Part shown: positions 22,459-31,309 of the stretch, piece after piece
Numbering within the stretch: position 1 is the first letter of the stretch
Layout of the letters: the number at the start of each line of letters is the position of its first letter
Assembly (NCBI RefSeq): GCF_016919705.1
Contig: NZ_CP070371.1
Coordinates: 1,021,501-1,085,500, forward strand
DNA: 64,000 bases
Source of the DNA: Paracoccus methylovorus
GTDB taxonomy: Bacteria; Pseudomonadota; Alphaproteobacteria; Rhodobacterales; Rhodobacteraceae
Reading direction: 5' to 3'
Made by a program: the position numbers and the translations under genes
Notes under the pieces: model-generated
Database searches by the model: none
Seen by the model: the letters and a program-made list of their open reading frames with translations, nothing else
What the model was told of the DNA's origin: nothing

Positions 22459-23646
22459 TCAGAGCGACCGGTGCTCGAGACGAGGCGACGGCACAAGCAC
22501 CGGCCAGTCATGACCCTTAACTACGGCATCGATTATGGTCCGGAGATCGCTATATCGCGCGGTGGCGCTCTCGGCGCGGGAGACAGCCACAACCATCGTG
22601 TTTCCCGTCGGCACGGTCACCAGCAGAGCGGCGTTGTAGCATTTGCGTCCAAGTGTGCCAGACTTCCCGCCAAGAACATCAGCATTGGAAACCATGGGCA
22701 CGGTATGCCGAATGGTAATGTGGCGAGCCTTTTTGCCCTGCACTTCGACGACGTAACGGCGTCGGCGCCATGCTTTCATGATCTCCGGCTGCGCTGCCGC
22801 TGCAATCATGAGCGCCGAGATATCCTTCATTGTCGTGACCTGGCCAGCTGCGCCAAGCCCGGACGGATTCTTGAACCGCGAGTCGCTCATCCCCAAATCT
22901 TCCGCCACGCGATTCATCTCTTTCACAAACCGATCAACTGGTGAGCCGCCACCTTCGAGCAGACCACCGAAGACTCTCGCTATGAGCATGGAAGCATTAT
23001 TGCTCGACGGCATCAGCATGTACTTCAGTGCGTCACCGAAGGATAGAATGTCGCCATCCACGATGCGGCTTCCAGAACCACCGACCTCATCTTCAGCTTC
23101 GATTTTCAAAAGCTCACTCGTGCTGACCCCAGCAGAAGCAGCTACGCGCAAGGCAACTATCGCGGTAAGAACCTTGGTCAGCGAAGCCGGCGCGACCGGT
23201 GCCAGCGGGCGCCGTTTGAACAGAACCGTGTTGGGAAATCCGGGCATCGCACCCAAATGCACGCAAATGGCTGCGTATGCTCCAATCTCGGGTGGCGTGT
23301 AGGGCGTTGGCAACAGCATATCGCTGGTCACAGCTCGAACGATATCGGCACCATAAAACGTGACGTGCGCATCAGCTGGTCTGGAGACGACCTGCATGGA
23401 GACCTTGGCCGTCAAGGCGGAACCCGGTGCCCCGAATATGGCCGTTCGAAAGCTCGGGACCGAACCAATGCAATCTGCGCCGATTTGCTGCGCCTCGATC
23501 AGCCTGGTTCCAGCCTGATCGGAATACCAGTTCACCATCAATCTGACTGTGCTGGCATTCGAGCCGGAGATCGCACCACCCCATGCCGATGCTGCATAGG
23601 ATCGCCCGCAGAGAACCTCGAATGGCTGCCCGAAAACCTCTTTCAT
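22459..23646 (-). CDS. Phage distal tail protein with C-terminal serine DD-peptidase (S11-like) domain
   Basis: 395 residues from ATG 23646 (GAGG 9 nt upstream; a TTG two codons earlier is the alternative). The N-terminal 110 or so residues are a beta-rich tail-type module. From about 115 onward it is a penicillin-binding-protein/S11 fold: SLTK (155-158), SSN (214-216), DSRFKNPSGLG as in DD-carboxypeptidases, and KSGT (328-331) in place of KTG. It ends HDWPVLVPSPRL, matching the DWPVLIPQL end of the upstream neighbour, so the two C-terminal domains are paralogous. No signal peptide, consistent with virion assembly, not secretion. Last gene of the tail module. Confidence 0.85.
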   Translation of the reverse strand: MKEVFGQPFEVLCGRSYAASAWGGAISGSNASTVRLMVNWYSDQAGTRLIEAQQIGADCIGSVPSFRTAIFGAPGSALTAKVSMQVVSRPADAHVTFYGADIVRAVTSDMLLPTPYTPPEIGAYAAICVHLGAMPGFPNTVLFKRRPLAPVAPASLTKVLTAIVALRVAASAGVSTSELLKIEAEDEVGGSGSRIVDGDILSFGDALKYMLMPSSNNASMLIARVFGGLLEGGGSPVDRFVKEMNRVAEDLGMSDSRFKNPSGLGAAGQVTTMKDISALMIAAAAQPEIMKAWRRRRYVVEVQGKKARHITIRHTVPMVSNADVLGGKSGTLGRKCYNAALLVTVPTGNTMVVAVSRAESATARYSDLRTIIDAVVKGHDWPVLVPSPRLEHRSL

Positions 23647-23724
23647 CGTCAATTACCTCGCAGACCCGATCATGCCTTAACTCAGTGGTGTAAATTTGCG
23701 CAATACTTCAATCGATTGCGTGCG

Positions 23725-25950
23725 CTACTGTCGCAGTTGCGGGATCAGGACGGGCCAATCGACGCCGTCGGCGGCGGCGGTAAATACCGCATCCGCATCG
23801 GCGTAGCGTATGGAATCGGACGAGGCTCCGAAGCCGACATAATAGTACCGGCTGCCTCCGGGCGCGATCACCTGGCACAGCATGCAGTTCTGCGCCCCCG
23901 TAGTGGTGCCGGTTTTGCCCCAAGTCACGCGCGGGTCACCGTATTCGATAAAATCAACCGAATGCCCGATGGAGGTGATCCGCGCATTTGGGCCGCCGAT
24001 TTCCAGATCCCACGTTGGCTGCGACCAGATGCGCTGGAATTCAGGGTGTTCCTGATCGGCGATCTCGCAGAGCAATGCCAGATCCTCGGCGGTCGTCCAG
24101 ACACCGCCCCCCGGCCCATCCAGACCAGAAGCGTTGCCCCATGTGCTGGCGATCATCCCAACCCGTGCACTCTCGGCGTTCATCGCTGCGATGAAGCGGC
24201 TGTAGGCATCGCCCGTTGCAGCCTCGTGGTCGAGGATCATTTGCCCGATGGTGCGCGCCCATACAGTCGTGGTCACATTGCTGGACGGCAACCCCATATT
24301 CGCCATCGCTCCATCGACATCCAGCGTATCGCCCGCCGTCAGGTTGTTACCCGATCCGCTTGTGGCGTCGCCCGGCTGGCATTCGAAAACCGTGTCCATT
24401 GCATCAAGCTGCTTGAGCCAGCGCAACCCGGTGTAGGCTGTCACAAGCTTGGTCATCGAGCCGGGCCGCAGGACCTCGATGCCCGCTTTCGCCCAGATCA
24501 CTGCGCCGACCGTGCCCGCTACCGGTTTGGACCGGATCATGGCGGCGACAGAGGAGATCTCCGGCTCAACCCAAGAGGACCCGTCATTTGCTGCTGCACT
24601 CGTAAAGCTTTCCCGCAGCCAGGCGCGGATCAGATCGAGCTCACCATCGGCGGCCGCCCGATGCAGGCACAGAACCCGCCCCATGGTCTGACCCGCGCCA
24701 ACGGCCGACGGATGGCGCAGCAGGGTCGTTGTCGTCTGTGCGATTGTGGTCGGGCGGCTAAAGGTGTCGATCAGCACGCCGTTGCGCCAGAACTGGCTTT
24801 GCTTTTCGCCGGATCGCAGGATCAGCACGAAGTCAGCCCACTGTCCGATTGGGTGTGGCGCGGCAGCGATCATGCCGCCAGATCCCGCACCATCGACAAC
24901 GCCGGCGATGAAGACCTGCATCCAGCCGTCAGCCACGACAGGGACAGCCCCATTGAAACGCACATTGGCGGATATCTGCGTCCGCCCCGTAACCCCTACC
25001 AGGTGCTGCCAGATCATGGCCTTGTAGCCGGATGTATCCGTCCGTTGGCTCCAGGCCAGAACACAATCGGCCGTTTCAGGGATTAGCGGAACTGGCCTGT
25101 TCAGCTGATCGGTGCTGTCGATCGAGCGCAGGGTGAGCCTGCCGCTGGAAAGTGCGGCCTTTGGAGCCGTGCCGCTGACGACAAGGCCTGTCCCGCCGAG
25201 CATGTCGGTCACGGCCGAGGGAACACTGGAAACTGACGCAATGCCAAGGGCCTGCCTGTCAGTGAAGTCGTAGATGGCGCCGCCAGAACCGTCGAGGAAC
25301 AGGGCCGCCGGGTCACCGGCCGCGCGTTGCAGGGCGCTGTCGGCGCGCATGCCCTGCGCGGCGGTCGCGACAGCATCCGAGGCGAGAATTTCCGCCCAGC
25401 CCTCCCACTCGCCAGTGGAAGTTCGGTAGCGCCGGAACTCCCGCGAAGGTGTTCCAGAGGCGGTTTGCTGCGTGCGGCCAACCTGCCACGCCCTGCCGCC
25501 GCTGCCCTCAATATGCGTCAGGGCGATTTGCAGGTTGGCTACCGGGGTGCCGGTGGCATTATAACCACGATAGGATCCGCTCTCCGTGATTACGTCGAAG
25601 TTGCCGATCCCAAGGGCTTCGCGATCCATCTTCGCGGCAAGCTGCGCGGTGGTCAGGGCGGTCTGCGGCAAGGCTGCAAATCGGGACCAGCTTCCACTGC
25701 CGGCAGCGCCTGTCTTGCGATACTGCCCGCGCCACGCCTCATTCGGATCACCCCAGACAGTGCCTCTGCTGCCCTCTGGCCAGTCGAGATCGGCATAGAG
25801 TTCGGCCCGGGTCTCATAATTCGGCCCGGGTGCCTCAGCCGCCACCCAGGCGGCGAACATCGCCGCCGGAATGCGGCGTGTATTGCCCTGCCAGTTGACG
25901 ATCACATCGTCGATCAGAGGAGCAACAGGGAGATTTGCGGTCGCAGTCAT
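23725..25950 (-). CDS. Phage tail fibre/distal tail protein: lectin-like middle and C-terminal serine DD-peptidase domain
   Basis: 741 residues. The N-terminal 200 residues look like a fibre attachment region (MTATANLPVAPLIDDVIVNWQG, then a collar-like repeat region). Residues about 215-450 resemble a LamG/concanavalin-type carbohydrate-binding fold. About 465-741 is an S11-like DD-peptidase with SMTK (498-501), SSN (556-558), WGNASGLDG and KTG (679-681). ATG 25950 overlaps the stop of the J-like gene (ATGA). No signal peptide. Expected to sit at the tail tip; binding of a glycan and acting on peptidoglycan are inferences. I know of no described tail fibre with this domain. Confidence 0.87.
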   Translation of the reverse strand: MTATANLPVAPLIDDVIVNWQGNTRRIPAAMFAAWVAAEAPGPNYETRAELYADLDWPEGSRGTVWGDPNEAWRGQYRKTGAAGSGSWSRFAALPQTALTTAQLAAKMDREALGIGNFDVITESGSYRGYNATGTPVANLQIALTHIEGSGGRAWQVGRTQQTASGTPSREFRRYRTSTGEWEGWAEILASDAVATAAQGMRADSALQRAAGDPAALFLDGSGGAIYDFTDRQALGIASVSSVPSAVTDMLGGTGLVVSGTAPKAALSSGRLTLRSIDSTDQLNRPVPLIPETADCVLAWSQRTDTSGYKAMIWQHLVGVTGRTQISANVRFNGAVPVVADGWMQVFIAGVVDGAGSGGMIAAAPHPIGQWADFVLILRSGEKQSQFWRNGVLIDTFSRPTTIAQTTTTLLRHPSAVGAGQTMGRVLCLHRAAADGELDLIRAWLRESFTSAAANDGSSWVEPEISSVAAMIRSKPVAGTVGAVIWAKAGIEVLRPGSMTKLVTAYTGLRWLKQLDAMDTVFECQPGDATSGSGNNLTAGDTLDVDGAMANMGLPSSNVTTTVWARTIGQMILDHEAATGDAYSRFIAAMNAESARVGMIASTWGNASGLDGPGGGVWTTAEDLALLCEIADQEHPEFQRIWSQPTWDLEIGGPNARITSIGHSVDFIEYGDPRVTWGKTGTTTGAQNCMLCQVIAPGGSRYYYVGFGASSDSIRYADADAVFTAAADGVDWPVLIPQLRQ

Positions 25951-28900
25951 CAGATCACCTCAAGGATGAAGGGACCTGCCACCGGGCCGGGCAATCCATC
26001 GGAGGTCTGCGGTTCGAGCCACAGGTAATGGGTGCCCTGCGCAAGACAGGCCGGGGTTTCGAGAAAGACAGAGATGGCTTCGAGGCTGCCGTCGAAGGAT
26101 GCGCCGGCGGCGAGCGTGAAGGCGTTGTTGCCGGGGACGGCCTGCAGGCGGGTACTGCGAGGACCATTTCCGGCAACGCTGGGGCCGGAAACCTCCGTGC
26201 TGCCAGTCAGGCGCGGTGTCACGCCGCCAGCGGTGCGGCCAGACACAGTATAACCGATGCGATACCAGCGTCCGGCCTGCATGCTGATGGGCTGGGACAG
26301 ATCGCCCGATTCGCCGGGTGCATGCGTGGCGATGCCACCCGAGACCGACCAGCCCGACCCGGCGGTTTCGACCCAGGCATTGTTCTTGATGAGATTTTGC
26401 CGCGTGGTGTCGCCGACGGTGATGGAATGGGACTGCGACGGCGAAACCGCGACCGGCTTGCCGGACTTATCGGTCTCGCGGTCCAGTGTCGCGGACATTG
26501 ACCGATAGAGCTGCACCTGCGCGGTGCCGGCATCCGGGCCGGTGGCAAAAAGGATCAGCCCGCCGCCGAGCAGTGCGGTGACACTGACGCTGTCGGCATC
26601 GAGCGCATCGGGAGGGTTGAACTCCGCGCCCACCGTATAGGTAACGGTCGGGCCGTATGGTCCCGGCACATCGGCCGGTGAGACGGCGCGGGCGCGCATC
26701 TCGATCACCTGCCCCTGGATATATCCGGCAATCGTGCCGCCGCCGTTGGCGGCCGGGACGGAAAGCACGGTCCAGCTGGCCGCGCCCTGCAGGCGATGTT
26801 CAACCTGATACCGGGAAGTGCGGATGGCGCCGGAACCCGGCTCGAGCAGGTACTCAACGCGCCAGACGGTCAGGTTGATGCGCGATGTGGCGATCTGCGT
26901 CCAGCGCGGGGCTGAAGGCTCGATCAGGTCGGCTTCTATCACGGTCCCGACGCGGCTGGACCAGTCCGGGACCCTGGTGGCATCGGTGAGCGTGTCGATC
27001 TCGGGCGCGGCATCGACACAGCGCAGGATCGTGCACATGTCCTCGGTCGCCTCGGTCTGGGTGACGATGACGCGGGCGCTCTCCTGGCCGGCGATGCCGA
27101 AAAGGATCAGGTCGCCGGCCTCCGGCATCGGCCCGTCGCCGGAAAGTGTCAGGATATTCGTGGTGCCAGCTTCGGTGACGACATTCCTGACATCCGACGA
27201 GCCGATGGTGTCGGCTGCCGAAAAGCGGCGGAAGCGGACGCCGTAGGACTTGCCCGCAACCATGGTGACATCGTCATCGAGCAGCACCCGTGGGCCTGTC
27301 ACGTCCTTGACCCGCGCCGCCTTCTGCACCGTCGAGAGCACGTCATGGCTGATGACGATGGTGTCGCCGCGCGTGGCGACCCGGGCGGCGCCGTCCTGGG
27401 TGACCTCGTAGACGTCCGGGCGCAGCATGGCCTCGTACATGCGCCGGGTGGCCTCGCGGAAGATGATGTCGGGGTTGGTGATGCCCGGCAGGTCCAGCAT
27501 CTCGGTCAGGTCGATAGAGCCCTCATGCCCCGGCCATGGGATGACGCGCTGGTTTTCCTTGAAATCGTCGGTCTCGTCCTGGAAACGGACGATGAAGCCG
27601 TGCGGGCGTTCGGCATAGACGCGGCGGCAGGAGAAGTTCCAGCTGTTGCGCGGGCTGACATGGTCGACGATCAGCTCCGAGGGCCGGTCGATGACCACGC
27701 CCCATTTCAGGCCGTCATGGCGCGGGGTGGCACGGCCAGCGGCGGCGATTTCGGTCAGCACGTCGCGCAGGCTGGTGCCGGTCTGGTCGAGGACGCGGTT
27801 GTAGGCCAGCCCCTTCAGCCGGCAGAAATCGTGCCAGTCCTGAAGCTGCTGCAGGTCGATCCCGCCGTTCGGCACCGCCTTGGGGTTCGAGGGGTGCTGC
27901 AGCACCAGCCGATAGAGCGAGGCCGGGTTTGATGTGGCGCGCGTCACCCATGTCCCGGTCTCATGGTTCCAGTCCGGGCAGACCCGGCTGGCCAGCGCAG
28001 TAAAGTTGTCGAGCGCCCCGGACAGCTGATGCGTGGCCTTGACGCGCACCGAGACCAGCGTCAGCGGCCGGTCATAGGCGATGGGATATTCGGGACGGAT
28101 GGTCTGCAGCGCCGCCCAGGCGGTGCGTTGCTGGACCTTGCTGTCCTCGGTCTCGTCGGTGAGCATGGTCAGCCGGATGTCCCAGCGTCCGCGCGCCGGC
28201 AGCGCCCATGTGTGCTGGCGGTAGAACGCCTCCTGCCGTTTGGCCGAGATATTGAGGGTGGTGACCGTCTGCCAGTCCCCGCTGCCGGCGCGGCACTGCT
28301 CGACGCGGATCCGCACCGTGACCGTATGCCGGTTGCCGTCATCGGTGAACTGGATCAGCCCGGCCGGAAAGGCGAGGATGATCGAGGCGCTTTTGGCATC
28401 GCTGCCGGTGGTGCGGGTGATCGGGGTTTCCCGGGCCGGCTGACCGTTGATTACCTCACCCCGGTCATCACGCGGCAGCGGCCGCACCAGATCGACGCCC
28501 ACCGTCTCCTCGACGATCTGCTGCGGATAGAGGCTGCAGGGCAGATCATCGGCCAGTCCCCGGCGGATCTCGGTCTGCACTTCGTCGAATTCCGACAGCG
28601 GCGTGTCGCCGATGCGGAAATCGCTCAGGTTGAGCCGGCCCTCGCCGAACAGGAAGATGCAGCGGAGATACTGCCAGTCGCCGACGATCTCGGTGTAGGG
28701 TCGGGCCGCGAAGGGCGGCGCATAGCGCAGCGAGCCCAGCACGAAGGGCACCGCCCCGTCGGGATCGAGCCGGTTGCGCCAGCCGCTGATCGAATAGGTG
28801 TTGCGGACCTTCTCGGTGTCGGGCTTCACCGGTGGCACCAGGGCGTTGATCAGCAGGTTGCCGATCAGGTTGACACCCATACCGATCACGCCCATTGCCG

Positions 28901-29285
28901 CGCCGATGGCAGCGGTACTGGCGCCCCAGCCCAAGGCACCGGCAAGGGCCGGGGCAAAATAATAGGCGAGAGCGACAGCGGCGATGGCAACAACAACGGA
29001 AAGCACAGCCCGCAACGCACCCTTACCGGGCACCAGCCGGATCACCACCCGCGCACCCGGTTTCGGGCGCACCGCATGCCAGAGTGCGGGCGCGATGATG
29101 CTGGAACCAGCCGGGCTGACCAGTGCAACCCGGATGCGCTTCAGATCCTCCGCCGTCGCCCCCGGCAGCGCCTGACGCACGATCTGCGCCACCGTCAGCC
29201 CCTCGGACAGCACGATCTCGACGCGGCCGGCGCCGGGGTCGAACTGCGAGGCAGCAAGAACGGGTATCATACCCTTTTGCGTCAT
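25950..29285 (-). CDS. Phage tail tip / host-specificity protein, lambda J-like
   Basis: 1111 residues. A ubiquitin-like start (VEIVLSEGLTVAQIVRQALPG) is followed by a hydrophobic stretch (90-150) and the J-type core (YSISGWRNRLDPDGAVPFVLGSLR, then GEGRLNLSDFRIGDTPLSEFDE). Fibronectin-III-like repeats occur beyond about 790, including VEYLLEPGSGAI and LWLEPQTSDG near the end. J proteins close the tail and bind the host receptor. It is coupled to NlpC (ATGA at 29285-29282) and to the fibre gene. The frame is intact with no internal stops. Confidence 0.92.
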   Translation of the reverse strand: MTQKGMIPVLAASQFDPGAGRVEIVLSEGLTVAQIVRQALPGATAEDLKRIRVALVSPAGSSIIAPALWHAVRPKPGARVVIRLVPGKGALRAVLSVVVAIAAVALAYYFAPALAGALGWGASTAAIGAAMGVIGMGVNLIGNLLINALVPPVKPDTEKVRNTYSISGWRNRLDPDGAVPFVLGSLRYAPPFAARPYTEIVGDWQYLRCIFLFGEGRLNLSDFRIGDTPLSEFDEVQTEIRRGLADDLPCSLYPQQIVEETVGVDLVRPLPRDDRGEVINGQPARETPITRTTGSDAKSASIILAFPAGLIQFTDDGNRHTVTVRIRVEQCRAGSGDWQTVTTLNISAKRQEAFYRQHTWALPARGRWDIRLTMLTDETEDSKVQQRTAWAALQTIRPEYPIAYDRPLTLVSVRVKATHQLSGALDNFTALASRVCPDWNHETGTWVTRATSNPASLYRLVLQHPSNPKAVPNGGIDLQQLQDWHDFCRLKGLAYNRVLDQTGTSLRDVLTEIAAAGRATPRHDGLKWGVVIDRPSELIVDHVSPRNSWNFSCRRVYAERPHGFIVRFQDETDDFKENQRVIPWPGHEGSIDLTEMLDLPGITNPDIIFREATRRMYEAMLRPDVYEVTQDGAARVATRGDTIVISHDVLSTVQKAARVKDVTGPRVLLDDDVTMVAGKSYGVRFRRFSAADTIGSSDVRNVVTEAGTTNILTLSGDGPMPEAGDLILFGIAGQESARVIVTQTEATEDMCTILRCVDAAPEIDTLTDATRVPDWSSRVGTVIEADLIEPSAPRWTQIATSRINLTVWRVEYLLEPGSGAIRTSRYQVEHRLQGAASWTVLSVPAANGGGTIAGYIQGQVIEMRARAVSPADVPGPYGPTVTYTVGAEFNPPDALDADSVSVTALLGGGLILFATGPDAGTAQVQLYRSMSATLDRETDKSGKPVAVSPSQSHSITVGDTTRQNLIKNNAWVETAGSGWSVSGGIATHAPGESGDLSQPISMQAGRWYRIGYTVSGRTAGGVTPRLTGSTEVSGPSVAGNGPRSTRLQAVPGNNAFTLAAGASFDGSLEAISVFLETPACLAQGTHYLWLEPQTSDGLPGPVAGPFILEVI

Positions 29286-29728
29286 CGCCGGACCTCCGAG
29301 ACGATCTGAACCGGGTGTTCAACCGCCCGTGAAACGTGCCTGTAATGGCCCTCGAAACGGTGCATCCACGGGCCGGCGGCGTAGCTTTCCACCTTGGCGC
29401 AATCGTCCTCGCGCATGTGGATCATCAGCCCGTGGCGGATGGTGATGCCGACATGGGTGTTGAGCCGCCCGCGCCGGAACAGCGCGATGTCAAACGCCAC
29501 GGCCGGCCCGGCAACCGGGACCCAGAGCGGCGAAACCCGGTCGCGGTCGATCAGCGCCGCGACCTCGCCCAATTCCTCGGGCGAGGCGTAATCGCCAAGG
29601 TAGTCCAGCAGCGAGATGCCCAGTTCCTCGCGATAGATGATGCAGGCCAGCCCCCAGCAGTCGCAGCCCTCGCGCGACCTCCCGAAATCCTCGTAGGGGG
29701 TGCCGACGTAACGATCCGACCAGCTCAT
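29282..29728 (-). CDS. Phage tail NlpC/P60 cysteine peptidase
   Basis: 148 residues. GCDCWGLACIIYRE holds the catalytic cysteine (C24 in DCWGL), and H92 in NTHVGI is the second member of the triad, with H105 in MIHMRE a candidate third. Such proteins cleave peptidoglycan cross-links or stem peptides during DNA entry and sit just before the tip protein in siphophages. Coupled to both neighbours by ATGA overlaps. Confidence 0.92.
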   Translation of the reverse strand: MSWSDRYVGTPYEDFGRSREGCDCWGLACIIYREELGISLLDYLGDYASPEELGEVAALIDRDRVSPLWVPVAGPAVAFDIALFRRGRLNTHVGITIRHGLMIHMREDDCAKVESYAAGPWMHRFEGHYRHVSRAVEHPVQIVSEVRR

Positions 29729-30252
29729 AGGTGCAGCCCCGGAAACCGGTGCCGCGTCAGGCGGCCGGACGGGAACGGCTCCAGCTCGATCTCGTCGCGC
29801 GACAGCGACAGGACGATTTCGCCGGCGGTGATCTCGGCCGAGACGATCTGCAGGCCGGTGGCTTCCATCTCGACCTTGTTCGGGGACGAGGCCAGAACCA
29901 CGGCCATTGAGACCGTGGCCGGATCGGTGAAGGAGCGCACCAGCTCGACCATCCCGGCGTCGAGGTTTTCCAGCACCAGCGTGGCCTGTGCCGGCGCGTC
30001 CTCGGCTTCACCCGGCAGCACCACCGAGGCCACGACCCAGAGCCACGGATCCTCTGCATAGCGCGCGCCCTTCCAGGTCGAGAGCGTGCCGTAGATCTCG
30101 GGGTCCACGGAGATCCTGACGGCGTTATCGGTGGAAAGCCGGATCGGTGCCTCCAGCTCGGGATGCTCGATCAGGATCAGCGCCACCTCGATCTCGCCGG
30201 AATATTCTTCCTCATGCGCAAGGCGGGCATTCATCGACAAACGGCGGCTCAT
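29725..30252 (-). CDS. Phage tail protein, DUF1833-like
   Basis: 175 residues, starting MSRRLSMNARLAHEEEYSGEIEVALILIEHPEL; beta-rich with LVLENLDAGMVELVRSF and ending RHRFPGLHL. The composition and its position immediately before NlpC/P60 and J match the DUF1833/DUF2163-type minor tail proteins of siphophages and gene transfer agents. ATG 30252 overlaps the stop of the preceding frame. Confidence 0.8.
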   Translation of the reverse strand: MSRRLSMNARLAHEEEYSGEIEVALILIEHPELEAPIRLSTDNAVRISVDPEIYGTLSTWKGARYAEDPWLWVVASVVLPGEAEDAPAQATLVLENLDAGMVELVRSFTDPATVSMAVVLASSPNKVEMEATGLQIVSAEITAGEIVLSLSRDEIELEPFPSGRLTRHRFPGLHL

Positions 30253-30593
30253 GGCAGCACCCAGATTTGAAAGGATTTCAGAAATTTGACCTGATCGACG
30301 ACGGTCTCGGTCGGCAGCTGATCGCCCCAGGCGCAGAGCCAGCGCTCGCTGAGCAGCAGCGGCTCTTTGGTCTGGGCATTGACCAGCAGACCGACGCCGG
30401 CGGCATTGGTCAGCGCATCGAGCAGATCCAGCTCCATGACCTTGGCCACGCTGAAGGCGACGGCATGTTCCTCGGGTTCGACGTCCTCAAAACTGAAGGC
30501 CGGGCGCAGGCCCTTGTTGCGCAGGAACCGGCTCGCCTCTGGCGGCGGGCCGGGGTTGAAACTGTAGCCGGGACGGTCACGCGGATCGCTCAC
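30249..30593 (-). pseudogene. Chimeric frame: Mu gp30/F head-protein N-terminus joined to a tail-gene C-terminus
   Basis: 114 residues from GTG 30593 (GGGGGG upstream). The first half, RPGYSFNPGPPPEASRFLR then FSFEDVEPEEHAVAFSVAK, is the N-terminus of Mu-like F minor head proteins, which normally run to 400 or more residues. After LDLLDALTN it switches to an unrelated end, ERWLCAWGDQLPTE then VDQVKFLKSFQIWVLP, which I take to be the end of a tail gene that preceded DUF1833. An internal deletion that happened to stay in frame explains it. The downstream ATGA coupling is preserved, so this frame may now serve to start translation of the tail module. Confidence 0.72.
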
Positions 30594-30734
30594 CGCACAC
30601 CCCCCGGAAATCCGGCGCAGGGGCGGGACAGGCCGGCCAAGGGTGCCCATGGCTGCAAATGGCCGTGACCCCGTTTAAAAATGCCGGAAAACCGTTTAAA
30701 CGGCGAAGCTTGCCCGACATGCCCGGTGGCAGGT

Positions 30735-30947
30735 TCAGCCATCGCGCTGATCGCCCAAGACGCGGCCCTTGAACATGCCCTTCACCAGCGTCTGGACCGC
30801 CAGACCGGTGGGCATATGCGCCAGCGCCTCGGGCAGGCGCTGCAGCACATCCTCATAGCTGGAAGCGCCATCCATGACGGTGGCGATCGCCGCCTGCAAT
30901 TCGTCACCGAGTTCCTGCCAGTCCTCCAGCATGTCGCGCGGCAACCG
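30735..30947 (-). pseudogene. C-terminal fragment of a DUF935 (Mu gp29-like) portal protein
   Basis: Reads RDMLEDWQELGDELQAAI, ASSYEDVLQRLPEAL, VQTLVKGMFKGRVLGDQ to a TGA stop. This is the helical end typical of DUF935 portal proteins, which are normally about 500 residues. The similarity begins abruptly near 30947, where a terminase-like frame ends, indicating a deletion junction. The interval between here and 30593 contains only a short frame (ATG 30739, about 50 codons) of doubtful status. Confidence 0.7.
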
Positions 30948-31032
30948 GGAAGGCCGAACCCCAGATCCGGCAGCTGTCAGCATGGAAGGCGAATTCGTCC
31001 AGCAGCAAATGCCGCCAAAGCGCGCGCCGCAT
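30946..31032 (-). pseudogene. Walker B fragment of a Mu-like large terminase (gp28)
   Basis: In the minus-strand frame from 31032 the sequence reads LWRHLLLDEFAFHADSCR then IWGSAFP. LLLDEFAFH is the Walker B/catalytic glutamate block of Mu-like TerL proteins and the following residues fit that family. It is only 29 codons long, in a different frame from the portal fragment with which it abuts. TerL precedes the portal gene in Mu, so the order is preserved despite the deletion. Confidence 0.62.
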
Positions 31033-31106
31033 CGGGAACGGTCACACCCGGCACGGCGGCAGGCAGCGGAATCGGCCCGTCGGAGGGGCCGGTATAGCGA
31101 CCGCTG

Positions 31107-31265
31107 CTAATGGCCGCCCGTGGCCGCACGCACCTTCGCGAGGTGTTCAAGTGCATCCGGACCGCGAATCTCAGCCAGCATTTCAGATAGGAACGCCGCG
31201 CGCTTGCCCTCGGGCATATCGCCCAAGGCTGAGCGGGCGATTTCACGGAAGTCATAAGCGGGTTT
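31107..31265 (-). pseudogene. Unidentified coding-like frame at the upstream edge of the prophage scar
   Basis: Open frame from a stop at 31266-31268 to TAG at 31107, reading AYDFREIARSALGDMPEG, KRAAFLSEMLAEIRG, DALEHLAKVRAATGGH. Codon third positions are GC-rich and composition is protein-like. The only ATG is at 31217; the upstream part seems to have lost its start. No family recognised. A second short coding-like stretch (YTGPSDGPIPLPAAVPG, about 31020-31105) follows in another frame. Confidence 0.4.
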
Positions 31266-31309
31266 TCATGAAGAGTTCCTCCGGTGAAATATCTGCTGAT
31301 AGGGATGGC

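Noticed and set aside
23257..25086. 609-codon + strand open frame across both tail DD-peptidase genes
   Set aside because: Spans two genes and their gap in antisense; Arg/Pro/His-rich with no recognisable domain.
27963..29309. 448-codon + strand open frame opposite the J-like gene
   Set aside because: Antisense shadow; the minus strand holds an intact coupled tail gene.
22459..30593. Gene transfer agent tail cluster
   Set aside because: NlpC and tip genes resemble GTA genes 14 and 15, but the DUF1833-type gene, the Mu-type TerL/DUF935/F fragments and the DD-peptidase fibres do not fit the GTA gene set.
22459..30593. Functional tailocin
   Set aside because: No tube, sheath, tape-measure or baseplate genes remain.
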